Source: an uncultured Gemmatimonadaceae bacterium
GTDB lineage: Bacteria > Gemmatimonadota > Gemmatimonadetes > Gemmatimonadales > Gemmatimonadaceae
Reading direction: 5' to 3'
Length of the DNA stretch: 9,137 nt
Assembly: GCA_955652265.1 (NCBI GenBank)
Contig: CATPBD010000102.1
Span: 1 to 9,137, forward strand
Shown here in pieces: positions 1 through 7,202 of the stretch (the first letter of the stretch is position 1; every line of letters starts with the position of its first letter). The notes beneath the pieces were generated by a model. It saw nothing but the letters and a program-made list of their open reading frames with translations. It had not been told where the DNA came from and searched no databases. Both the position numbers and the translations under genes were made by a program.

Positions 1-42
1 GAAGGGGTTCGGAAGGCGGGCAGACCCTCTGATTATTTCGTT

Positions 43-58
43 TAGACTGCTCAGTCTA
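43..58. promoter_or_regulatory. Inverted repeat, TetR-family-type operator candidate
   Basis: The sequence TAGACTGCTCAGTCTA is a perfect inverted repeat with 7-bp arms and a 2-bp centre. The layout TAGAC...GTCTA is typical of operators bound by TetR-family dimers, for example the NemR type. On the minus strand an AATAAT hexamer (positions 37 to 32), a 5/6 match to a -10 box, follows directly, so the site could block a leftward promoter of a gene beyond the left window edge. It is 237 bp from the next gene on the right, so control of that gene is less likely. A second short palindrome, TGTGGCCACA, lies at 65-74. No regulator gene is visible in the window. The symmetry is seen; the regulator class is inferred. 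Confidence 0.4.
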
Positions 59-133
59 TCTGGTTGTGGCCACAGAGGATACACGCAGCGGATAAAGTAA
101 CACATCAATCGATCCGAACCTCAGCAGTTACAT

Positions 134-162
134 TTTACCGGTCCCGACAGTCATTTTATTGT
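134..162 (+). promoter_or_regulatory. Possible promoter of the riboswitch-M15 peptidase transcript
   Basis: TTTACC (134-139) and TATTGT (157-162) are separated by 17 bp. Each matches four of six bases of the sigma-70 -35 and -10 consensus. A start about 7 bp downstream would fall near 168-170, just before the aptamer that begins near 190, which is where a riboswitch leader should start. The local AT-richness stands out from the GC-rich surroundings. The matches are weak and the sigma factors of this organism are unknown, so this is a position-supported guess. Confidence 0.3.
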
Positions 163-189
163 TAGCGCCCAGCTGATCAGTACCGGGCG

Positions 190-287
190 CCTCCGAAAAC
201 CGCAAACCCGCTTAAAGGCGGCGACGCAAAGCCCCGAGACTAAAGCGACGCGAGAGCAGCGCCACGTCAGTCGAGCTACCGAAGAGG
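190..287 (+). ncRNA. Cyclic-di-GMP-I (GEMM-I) type riboswitch, position-20 variant
   Basis: The conserved GEMM-I blocks are present and correctly spaced: GCAAACC at 202-208 and GACGCAAAGCC at 223-233. Between them is a hairpin, CCGCU (208-212) with GGCGG (217-221) around a UAAA loop. A second hairpin pairs 238-240 with 270-272 and 247-250 with 265-268; its UAAA-containing internal loop (241-246) sits where the tetraloop receptor belongs. The closing helix P1 pairs 190-193 with 284-287 and 194-195 with 280-281, leaving an AA bulge. Aligned by eye with the Vibrio cholerae Vc2 aptamer, A228 corresponds to A47 and C279 to C92, and the six-base strand from P1 to the junction has the same length, but C201 stands where Vc2 has the ligand-contacting G20. 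P1 includes GAGG of the Shine-Dalgarno of the M15 gene (start 295), so ligand binding should hide it (OFF switch, inferred). A 6-bp stem, GCGCCC (165-170) with GGGCGC (185-190), lies just upstream. Confidence 0.85.
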
Positions 288-294
288 AGCCTTA

Positions 295-1446
295 ATGAAG
301 CAACTTCGCTACAGACTCAGCTCAGCCGTAATAGCCCTACTCATCCTTACGGCGATCATCCTGCCGGCGCAAGCGAGCGCGTTGCAGTTCACCTCGCACG
401 CCGTCCGGACGGGCTCGAGTGCTGTCGCGAACCAGGCCGACTCGGTCCCCACGTCGGCGATCGGATCAGGCTCCGCCGTGCGGGATAGCGCCGCCCCAGC
501 TGAAAAGCCTTTGATGTCGCCGTCAGGCGAGAAGGGCGCCGGACTGAGCGGCAAGGTCTTCGCTCGATTCGTTCTCCCAGAGGACTGGATATCCCTGGCT
601 GCCCTTCCCGGTGCTCAGGTCGCGAGCGTTTCTGCTCAAGTCGCGAGCGCTTCGATTCAGGGCGGTTCGCCCCCCGGTAACGAAACCGTGTTTACAATGC
701 GGTCGTTCGGGCAGAAGGTACGCGCCTGGCTCAATGGCTACCGACTCGGCTACTGGCCGCAGGAGAAAGGTCGACTGCGATCCGAGGCCTACAGGAACCC
801 CGACGGCTTCATCGAAGTGACACCCGAGAACGAAGACACCCGGGTGTCCGAGCATTTCCGCCTTAGAGACTTCGTCTCGCACGACCAGAAGGAAGTCTGG
901 CCCAAGTACGTCGTGCTCCGCGAGCCGCTCCTGGACAAGCTGGAGCTGGTGATCGAAGACCTGAACGATCATGGCGTCAACGCCGAGGGCATGCGCATTC
1001 GCTCCGGCTTCCGTACTCCGGCGCACAATACGGCCGTAAGGGGTGAGGGAAGCGCCCGAGACAGTCGCCACCAGTTCGGCGACGCCGCTGACGTCTTCAT
1101 CGATCAGGAAGGCAACGGCAAGATGTCCGATCTGAATGGCGACGGCAAAGTGAATTTCGCCGACGTCAAGATGATTCTGGATGCGGTCGAGCGCGTCGAA
1201 GCTCGATATCCGGAACTGGTCGGCGGCACTGGTCTCTACGCGTATACCGGCCGGAGCGGTCCCTTTGCACATATCGATGTGCGCGGAGTTCGCGCGCGCT
1301 GGGTGCGTGGAGTTTATAGGTCTCGCTCGCATCGCGTCGCAAGATCGCGCAAGTCCACAGGGAAGCCAGTCGTAGCGGCGAAGGCGACGACGACAACAAG
1401 AACGGCCTCGACCGCTCGCGGAAGAACGTCAGAGACGCCCGATTAA
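295..1446 (+). CDS. Secreted M15-family zinc peptidase (D-Ala-D-Ala carboxypeptidase-like) with EF-hand insert
   Basis: This 383-residue protein is predicted to cut peptide crosslinks or stems of peptidoglycan outside the cytoplasm. An N-terminal signal segment (about residues 5-29, ending near AQASA) is followed by a low-complexity Ser/Ala/Gly linker to about 130. The C-terminal peptidase domain (about 185-330) shows SGFRTPAHN at 237-245, the zinc motif HxxGxAxD with H259, G262, A264 and D266, and the third ligand region AHID with H326 and D328. Between these lies a calcium-type loop with D279, N281, D283, N287 and D290, dockerin/EF-hand-like. The tail after about 330 is rich in Arg, Lys, Ser and Thr. 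The ATG has a strong ribosome-binding site (GAGGAG, 284-289), which is part of the riboswitch closing helix, so expression is probably set by a cyclic dinucleotide. It is a single-gene unit; the next gene is convergent. The substrate is inferred from the family (Peptidase_M15_3/YcbK-like); a structural or amidase role is possible. Confidence 0.85.
   Translation: MKQLRYRLSSAVIALLILTAIILPAQASALQFTSHAVRTGSSAVANQADSVPTSAIGSGSAVRDSAAPAEKPLMSPSGEKGAGLSGKVFARFVLPEDWISLAALPGAQVASVSAQVASASIQGGSPPGNETVFTMRSFGQKVRAWLNGYRLGYWPQEKGRLRSEAYRNPDGFIEVTPENEDTRVSEHFRLRDFVSHDQKEVWPKYVVLREPLLDKLELVIEDLNDHGVNAEGMRIRSGFRTPAHNTAVRGEGSARDSRHQFGDAADVFIDQEGNGKMSDLNGDGKVNFADVKMILDAVERVEARYPELVGGTGLYAYTGRSGPFAHIDVRGVRARWVRGVYRSRSHRVARSRKSTGKPVVAAKATTTTRTASTARGRTSETPD
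613..654 (+). repeat. 21-bp tandem duplication within the M15 linker
   Basis: Two adjacent 21-bp units, 613-633 and 634-654, match at 18 of 21 bases. They encode the repeated heptads AQVASVS and AQVASAS in the linker between signal peptide and peptidase domain. The differences are two transitions and one transversion, so the duplication is not brand new. It probably only changes linker length. Confidence 0.7.
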
Positions 1447-1502
1447 GTCGCTAAACCGCGGCCGCCTCAGGCGCCGGTCAGTCCCGCAACCACAACTTCG
1501 TT

Positions 1503-4250
1503 TTACCGTCCGATCCAGTAAGTCCCCTTGACCTGGAAGACGTTGGTCGGCCGGTCGCGGAACAGCGCCGACCGGTCCCTGCTGAAGTTGAAATCACCGA
1601 ATTGGTCGAAGCCGTCGCGCGTCTGCGTCCACACGAAGTAGAGTGTCGACCCGGGCCGATATTCCCAGCGCAACACTCCCGTCCCGCGCAGTGAGCGTGA
1701 GTTGAAATCCGGATTGCTGAAGGTGAATGGAGCGGCCACTCCCGGACCGTCGGGATCCACCGTGTATCCCGTGATGGTGCCATCCGCGGCCCTGTTGGTG
1801 GTCACAGTACTGCCGTTGTCGCGGCCAAAGAAATTCATTTTGCGCGATTTGGGCGCCGCGAACTCCTTGAAGCTGGTGTATCTGCCACTGGCCAGGAACG
1901 GCTGAGCAAACAGCTCGAGGGTCAGATTCGGGGTGAACGTCACGTTCGTCCTGGTGTCGACGGAGAAAGTCTTTTGCTCCACCCGTCCGAATACATACCG
2001 GGTCCCGGCGAACCCGGCGGGCGCTGTCGGGTCGGTGACGGCGGTCACGTATTGCTGCGCCGTCAAGTTGTGGTCAAACGACGGTGAGACACTCAACAGG
2101 ATTCGGCTGGACGGCTTCAGTACGACTGTGGGATAGAATGCCAGCCTGCCACCCTCGGTGTTGTCTAGCGGAGTGGAGTACTGCACCTGCAGTTGTTCTA
2201 CGATTCGCGAGCGCGAATCGGTCGTGAGATATCCCGAGTACAAATTGTAGCCATAGTGGATCACGGTTGGTCCGCCCCGGGTGAGTCGCTCGTCGTAATA
2301 GCTCGGGTGGACAATGTCGAAAATGCTGAAGTTCATGTAGTTCTTGAACGTCGCCTGCCAGTAGGCGTGGTAGTCGATGTCGTTCCGATCGCCGTCGTAG
2401 TTGAACTGCTGCTGCGCCCCAGCGGTCATCCAGATATTGCGGTACCAGGAACCCGGTGTGGTCCACTGCCTTACCGCGTTCACGAGCATCCACTTGTAGT
2501 CCGCGCGGTTGAGCACTCCCATGTCATTTGCCTCGAACCCGGGGCTGCGCCAGTTCTGGCTCGTCTCCCATTGCCAGTCGCCCGTTTCCTTGGCGAGACG
2601 CGCCCAGAAGCCATAGCCGTAAAGATCGCGGCGGGTCGGGTCGAAGCTCGTCGAAAAGAGTCCGTCCGAGGTCTGGTTTCGGCCCGGGCGCTCGTAATAC
2701 CTCGCGCTAGCCGTTTGAGCTTGGCGGATTGCGGACGTATCCCCGCCGATATGGGTGAGAGAAGTCTGAATATTTAGCGAATAGGCGTTGTTCGCCCAGT
2801 GATGGTCGAGGTCGAGCCCGGTGGCCTCGGCATTGGAGCGCAGGCGCGAGACCTCGTCCGGATTTGAGAGAGCACGGTTAACCATGGTAGTCATCGTTCC
2901 AACGCGCGTAGCGCCGCCGCGAAAATCCTTCCGCAACCGACCGATGAAGTAATTGGTGAGCGGCTCGATTTCCTGCGTTTCATCGATGGTGCTGCCAACT
3001 GGTCGGAAGCGCGCCTGCTCGCGGTTTGTGACCGCGTCCATGACGCCCACCGTGATCCCATTACTGGTTCTTCCGGTGACCTTGCCGGCGCCGAGAATGG
3101 TGGTCGCGTCCGCGGCGTCCATGAAATCCGATCTGCCCGAGAGTAGACCGGCGAGCTGGGGCGAGCGGCCGATTCGCCGAGTGTAAATGAAATTCAGGCT
3201 GGAGACGTTGTCGCAGAAGTAGCAGCTGAGGCCGCCGGTTGAGAAATACTGGGAGTTCGAGACGAAGAAGGGCCGTTTCTCCGTAAAGGTCGTCTCGAAT
3301 ACCGAGAGGTTGACGACAGCCGGATCGACTTCTACCTGCCCGAAATCCGGGTTTATTGTGGCATCGAGCGTCAGGTTTGAGGTGACATTGACCTTCGCGT
3401 CACCGCCAATTCGGTTGGTGAGCTCGGAATTGGAGTGGTACGGATCGCCGGGTTGCACCCGCTCGAACTTGCTGCGAGACGTAACGTACGGAACGAGCTC
3501 GACCTGGCGCGGGCGTGAATTGACGGTGATCCCTTCGAGAGACCCGAAGTAGGCCGGACCTCCGTACTCGTTGTTCCGCCAGAACGCCCACATGTCCTGC
3601 TCGTTACGGCGGTCAATGGTGCGCCAGATCTGCATCCCCCAGACCTGCTGCGTGTCTCGCGAGAAGCGAAGCTGCGAATACGGGATTCTGAACTCGGCGG
3701 TCCATCCGAGTGAGTCAATCCTGGCCGCCCCCTCCCACACTGGGTCGTAGGAGTCGTCACCGTTCTGGTGATCGCCTTTCACCCCGTCGGGATTCAGCTC
3801 GAACCACGTTCTGCTGTTTTTGTCGCGAAAAGTATCGAAGACGATGGCGATCTTGTCGGAGGTGAGATTGCCGTTGCCGTTCAGGTTCAGCAGCTGGTCC
3901 CGGCGTGCCAAGACTGAACGAACTCCCTTCGCGCCGAGTGAGTCGTACATCCTCGCGCCGATGTAGATGGCGGATGCGTCGTACAGAATGCGGATCTCAG
4001 TACGCTGGCTCGGTGGCTTTCCTTCGTCCGGCACGGACTGGGTCAGCTCCGTTATCGGCGTGGCCGCGGCCCACGCTGCTTCATCGAGACGGCCGTCGAT
4101 CGATACTTCGCCCTGCCGCAAGGCTGCATGCGCGACGGGACGGGGATCGTTTTGAGAGCGGGTTGTTTGCTGGGCAGTCGCGGGATCGGTGCGAAGGAGG
4201 ATCGCTAACAAAAGAATCGCGCGGATGGCGACTGACCGACCAACCAGCAT
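1503..4250 (-). CDS. DUF5916 outer-membrane beta-barrel protein with N-terminal family-9 carbohydrate-binding-like domain
   Basis: A 915-residue exported protein. Residues 1-27 form a signal peptide (hydrophobic run 8-20, likely cut after TAQ). Residues about 38-245 resemble the CBM9-like sandwich that opens DUF5916 proteins: IDGRLDEAAW at 51-60, then the runs around IYIGARMYD and IAIVFDTF. From about 248 the DUF5916 core begins, with the typical stretch LDATINPDFGQVEVDP at 295-310, followed by FETTFTEKRPFF and YTRRIGR. The rest is alternating aromatic and polar strands ending in WIGR, as in TonB-receptor-like barrels. Length is normal for the family. The exact function is unknown; a role in binding or importing oligomers at the outer membrane is inferred. 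The start ATG has an AAAGG site about 8 bases upstream. It is convergent with the M15 gene (56-bp gap with no clear terminator) and lies 208 bp downstream of the monooxygenase gene, probably with its own promoter. A CxxC pair (C343, C346) stands near the start of the barrel. Confidence 0.88.
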   Translation of the reverse strand: MLVGRSVAIRAILLLAILLRTDPATAQQTTRSQNDPRPVAHAALRQGEVSIDGRLDEAAWAAATPITELTQSVPDEGKPPSQRTEIRILYDASAIYIGARMYDSLGAKGVRSVLARRDQLLNLNGNGNLTSDKIAIVFDTFRDKNSRTWFELNPDGVKGDHQNGDDSYDPVWEGAARIDSLGWTAEFRIPYSQLRFSRDTQQVWGMQIWRTIDRRNEQDMWAFWRNNEYGGPAYFGSLEGITVNSRPRQVELVPYVTSRSKFERVQPGDPYHSNSELTNRIGGDAKVNVTSNLTLDATINPDFGQVEVDPAVVNLSVFETTFTEKRPFFVSNSQYFSTGGLSCYFCDNVSSLNFIYTRRIGRSPQLAGLLSGRSDFMDAADATTILGAGKVTGRTSNGITVGVMDAVTNREQARFRPVGSTIDETQEIEPLTNYFIGRLRKDFRGGATRVGTMTTMVNRALSNPDEVSRLRSNAEATGLDLDHHWANNAYSLNIQTSLTHIGGDTSAIRQAQTASARYYERPGRNQTSDGLFSTSFDPTRRDLYGYGFWARLAKETGDWQWETSQNWRSPGFEANDMGVLNRADYKWMLVNAVRQWTTPGSWYRNIWMTAGAQQQFNYDGDRNDIDYHAYWQATFKNYMNFSIFDIVHPSYYDERLTRGGPTVIHYGYNLYSGYLTTDSRSRIVEQLQVQYSTPLDNTEGGRLAFYPTVVLKPSSRILLSVSPSFDHNLTAQQYVTAVTDPTAPAGFAGTRYVFGRVEQKTFSVDTRTNVTFTPNLTLELFAQPFLASGRYTSFKEFAAPKSRKMNFFGRDNGSTVTTNRAADGTITGYTVDPDGPGVAAPFTFSNPDFNSRSLRGTGVLRWEYRPGSTLYFVWTQTRDGFDQFGDFNFSRDRSALFRDRPTNVFQVKGTYWIGR

Positions 4251-4458
4251 AGACGGACCTTTCGATTGGAATTCAAGGAGCTGGGGGCCGAAGGCCCCGC
4301 GCGCGGTGCGTTCGAGTCTTTAGACCGCGAAAGCAGAGAAAAGGTTGGAACTAAGTCCGCGGAGGACCAGGGATCGTATGTGAACGTTTTGTAAACATTT
4401 TCCCTTACGGTCACATCGACGTCGAAGTGTCAACGAGGCTTCGACGCCTCCGGGCGCG
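4251..4458 (-). other. Intergenic region: leader of the DUF5916 gene, downstream of the monooxygenase gene
   Basis: No gene is seen here. Just after the monooxygenase stop codon a small hairpin forms from GAGGC and GCCTC (4435-4439 with 4446-4450, 6-base loop) without a U-tract, so it is at best a weak terminator. On the minus strand a perfect -35 hexamer TTGACA (complement of 4428-4433) is followed after 17 bp by a poor -10 (CCGTAA, complement of 4405-4410), so the promoter is unproven. Nearer the DUF5916 start a strong 6-bp GC stem, GGGGCC with GGCCCC and a 3-base loop (4284-4298), lies in the expected leader. No known riboswitch class is recognised. Confidence 0.4.
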
Positions 4459-6090
4459 CTACTTCGTTAACAGGTTCGCCAAATGAGCGACCGCGCCATC
4501 CAGGCTTGCACCCGCCGAACGATAACTCACGTGACCATCGGGTCTGATGATATAGACCGCCTGGTCTTGGACGCCGAGCAGAGCAAGCGCGCTCCCGGTC
4601 GGGTCGCAAAGAACGGATTCGGAGCCTGCTCGTGAGAGGTGGCGGGTCGAGAGAAGCCCGGCATATCTCTTTTCCAGCCGAAGGATTTCGGCCGAGTCCC
4701 AGGCAGTCTCTGGACCGCAGAGCAATAGGTGAAACCGGAATCCGATGAGCTCGTGGTGCAGCCTCGTGGCTTGGCTTCGAACGGTTACGGGCGCATCCGG
4801 GAACCGATCGCCAGGTCGCGGGCCCACATTCAGTCCGGGCTGTCCCTCCTGAACAATCGGGCTGGACCGGTAGCGTATGCCCAACTGCGAAAGAATTCGA
4901 AAGGCGCGTGCGCGTCGCTTTGGCGAAGCCATCACACGCGGAAGGAGGATCCTCACAAAAACCGTCCGCACTATGTTTGCGATCACTCCTCCTTTGGCAG
5001 CGCGAGCAAACTGCCCGAATAACCGATCCGTATACCGCAGCAGGAATCTTCCAACTGGCAGTCGCTCGGCCTCGTAAGAATCGAGCAAGCGATCCTTCCC
5101 AACGCCCCGAACTACTAGCGCCAGCTTCCAGCCGAGGTTCCAGGCGTCCTGAAGGCCTGTGTTCATTCCCTGGCCCCCGGCGGGACTGTGAACGTGGGCT
5201 GCGTCACCCGCCAGGAAGAATCTTCCCGACCGATAGTGCTCTGCCTGCCGGTGATGCAACCGGAAATTCGCGAGCCAGTCAGGGTCGCGGAGGCGGAGCG
5301 GGATCGGGACGGAAACGTCAGCGATTCGCTGGAGCTCGTCGAGAGTGAGCTGAGGTCGATCGGTTGGATTGATTTCCGCGCCAACCTCTGGTGGGGCGAT
5401 CGCAATCATTCTCCAGGTCCGCGGCCGTCCCAAAGGGAAAAACGCCGCGACCCCATTCGCTCCGAAAAACAGATTCAGCGCGTTCGGAATGATGGCACCG
5501 TCAACTTCGACATCGCCGAGTACGAACGTCTCGGGGTAGGCATCGCCCTTGAACGGTATGTCGGCGGCCTTCCGCACGAAGCTGTGTGCACCGTCGCATC
5601 CCGCCACAAAGTCCGCGCGCACTTGCTCCTCGCCGCCATCAAGGTGCCGCAGTGTGCACACCACCCCGCTGTTGTCGGCCACCAGTGAAGTGACCTCGAC
5701 GCCTCGATCCACACGTTGGCCAACCGAAGCCAGGTGATCACCGAGCACTCCCTCCGTCGCGGCCTGCGAAATGAAAAGAATGAACGGAAACTCCGTATCG
5801 ATCGGGCCGATGTCGTCGAAGGGGACGACGAAGCTCTTCTTCGCGTTCATATGGACGACGAGCCGCGTGCTCGTATTCCCTCGCCGGCGAAGCGCGTCAG
5901 CGACCCCGAGATCGCGGAGAATCTCGAGACTCCGGGCGTGGACGACGAGCGCTCTCGATTCGTGGGCGCGATCGATCAGGCGATCGACGACCCGGATCCG
6001 AACTCCGAACGCGTGGAGCGCGGACGCGAGCATCAGGCCGGTTGGGCCCGCACCCACCACCAAAACGTCTACCGTGGTAATTTCGTTCAT
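4459..6090 (-). CDS. FAD-dependent monooxygenase (PheA/TfdB, UbiH-like group A flavoprotein hydroxylase)
   Basis: A cytoplasmic class A flavoprotein monooxygenase, expected to use NAD(P)H and O2 to hydroxylate an aromatic or related substrate. Counting from the chosen ATG (543 residues), the FAD Rossmann motif VVGAGPTG is at about 11-18, the DG motif CDGAHS at 165-170, and the second FAD motif FLAGDAAHVHSPAGGQGMN at about 292-310, all intact. The C-terminal part (about 420-543) matches the thioredoxin-like domain of the phenol hydroxylase/TfdB/rifampicin-monooxygenase group, including RPGDRFPDAPV. The ATG at 6088-6090 is preferred because GGCGGTG lies at ribosome-binding distance and little sequence precedes the FAD motif. 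An in-frame GTG at 6106-6108 would add six residues but has no upstream site. It is divergent from the PD40 gene across 57 bp. The substrate cannot be read from the sequence; no ring-cleavage or biosynthetic neighbours are present to hint at it. Confidence 0.9.
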   Translation of the reverse strand: MNEITTVDVLVVGAGPTGLMLASALHAFGVRIRVVDRLIDRAHESRALVVHARSLEILRDLGVADALRRRGNTSTRLVVHMNAKKSFVVPFDDIGPIDTEFPFILFISQAATEGVLGDHLASVGQRVDRGVEVTSLVADNSGVVCTLRHLDGGEEQVRADFVAGCDGAHSFVRKAADIPFKGDAYPETFVLGDVEVDGAIIPNALNLFFGANGVAAFFPLGRPRTWRMIAIAPPEVGAEINPTDRPQLTLDELQRIADVSVPIPLRLRDPDWLANFRLHHRQAEHYRSGRFFLAGDAAHVHSPAGGQGMNTGLQDAWNLGWKLALVVRGVGKDRLLDSYEAERLPVGRFLLRYTDRLFGQFARAAKGGVIANIVRTVFVRILLPRVMASPKRRARAFRILSQLGIRYRSSPIVQEGQPGLNVGPRPGDRFPDAPVTVRSQATRLHHELIGFRFHLLLCGPETAWDSAEILRLEKRYAGLLSTRHLSRAGSESVLCDPTGSALALLGVQDQAVYIIRPDGHVSYRSAGASLDGAVAHLANLLTK

Positions 6091-6147
6091 CGTTACACCG
6101 CCGCTCACTCAGTTCGCGCGGACAATTCTACGGGCATCGACCGCACA

Positions 6148-7200
6148 ATGAAACTTCCGATCATCTTTTCGGCGATTATCGCGGCTGCGGGAACGCTGCG
6201 GGGGCAAGACGGCTTCAGGCCGATAACCATCGCGCCGGAGCCGGGCGAGACTCACTTGCGCAACATCCGCCAGCTCACGAACGGCGGCGAGAACGCCGAA
6301 GCGTATTTCAGTCATGACGGACGGCGCCTCATTTTTCAGAGCACGCGAGACGGACGGACGTGCGACCAGCAATACGTGATGAACACCGACGGATCCCACG
6401 TCAGGCGCGTCTCGAACGGTCTTGGCAAGACGACGTGCGGATACTTCATGGATGGTGACCGCGGAATCTTCTACGCGTCGAGCGATGCTCTGGAGAAAAC
6501 GTGCCCGCCGCGTCCCGACGCCTCCAAGGGCTACGTGTGGAGGCTCGACCCATTCGACATATACACCGCGCGCCCGGACGGGTCGCATCGCAAGCGGTTG
6601 ACGCACTTCGGGGTCTACACCGCCGAGGGGGTGCTGTCCCCCGATGGCAAGAAGATCACTTTCACATCGCTCAAGGACGGAGATCTGGATATCTACGTCA
6701 TGAACGCGGACGGGTCGGGGGTTACTCAGCTGACTCACCAGATCGGGTACGATGGCGGTCCGTGGTGGTCACCGGATGGAAAGCAAATCGTCTATCGGGC
6801 GTATCACCCATCGACAGAAACAGAATTGGCGACCTACAAGGATCTCCTCGCGCAGCGGCTCGTGCGGCCGAACAAGATGGACCTCTGGATAATGAACGCG
6901 GACGGAAGCAACCAGCGCCAGATCACACACCTCGGCGCGGCGAGCTTTGGGCCCTCGTGGACCCCGGATGGCAAAAGGATCATCTTCGCCTCGAACCATC
7001 ACACCGACCCAAAGCTCGGAAACTTTGACTTGTTTCTGATCAATCCGGATGGCTCGGGCCTCGAGCAGGTGACGACAGCGCCGACGTTCGATGGTTTTCC
7101 GATGTTCAGCCCGGATGGGAAGAAGCTCGTATGGGCTTCCAACCGGCACGACGCCAACCCGCACGAGACGAATGTCTTCGTTGCGGACTGGGTCAATTGA
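6148..7200 (+). CDS. Secreted PD40/TolB-like beta-propeller protein
   Basis: 350 residues. The N-terminus MKLPIIFSAIIAAAG is a short signal peptide, probably cut near LRG/QDG (18-22). The body is a series of PD40 (WD40-like) blades, each with an S/T-x-DGK-x-I/L-x-F core followed by DIYVMNADGS-type strands: cores near 54-64, 164-174, 208-218, 272-282 and 321-331; linker strands near 76-83, 182-190, 246-254 and 296-304. This is the architecture of the TolB propeller, but the N-terminal TolB domain is missing, so this is not the Tol-Pal TolB itself. It probably acts as a periplasmic binding or scaffold protein; the ligand is unknown. The reading frame is open far upstream (to 5716), but that part is antisense to the monooxygenase gene, and the signal peptide fixes the start at ATG 6148. 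No clear ribosome-binding site precedes it, so a leaderless or weakly initiated transcript is possible. It ends 2 bp from the convergent DinB-like gene. Confidence 0.88.
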   Translation: MKLPIIFSAIIAAAGTLRGQDGFRPITIAPEPGETHLRNIRQLTNGGENAEAYFSHDGRRLIFQSTRDGRTCDQQYVMNTDGSHVRRVSNGLGKTTCGYFMDGDRGIFYASSDALEKTCPPRPDASKGYVWRLDPFDIYTARPDGSHRKRLTHFGVYTAEGVLSPDGKKITFTSLKDGDLDIYVMNADGSGVTQLTHQIGYDGGPWWSPDGKQIVYRAYHPSTETELATYKDLLAQRLVRPNKMDLWIMNADGSNQRQITHLGAASFGPSWTPDGKRIIFASNHHTDPKLGNFDLFLINPDGSGLEQVTTAPTFDGFPMFSPDGKKLVWASNRHDANPHETNVFVADWVN

Positions 7201-7202
7201 GG

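Noticed and set aside
523..1332. A 269-codon open frame on the minus strand
   Set aside because: It lies wholly inside the M15 peptidase gene, has no recognisable domain or signal, and its length is explained by the high GC content of the true frame.
1447..1502. Terminator between the convergent M15 and DUF5916 genes
   Set aside because: Only a 4-bp CGCC/GGCG stem with a 3-base loop is present, with no adjoining U-tract on either strand.
2193..2777. A 194-codon plus-strand open frame inside the DUF5916 gene
   Set aside because: It is a shadow of the well-supported minus-strand gene with no motifs of its own.
4405..4433. Promoter with a perfect TTGACA -35 box on the minus strand
   Set aside because: The hexamer 17 bp downstream (CCGTAA) matches the -10 consensus at only one position, so it is mentioned but not called as a promoter.
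5716..6147. Upstream in-frame extension of the PD40 gene (TTG start)
   Set aside because: This stretch is antisense to the N-terminal part of the monooxygenase gene, and the signal peptide begins at ATG 6148.
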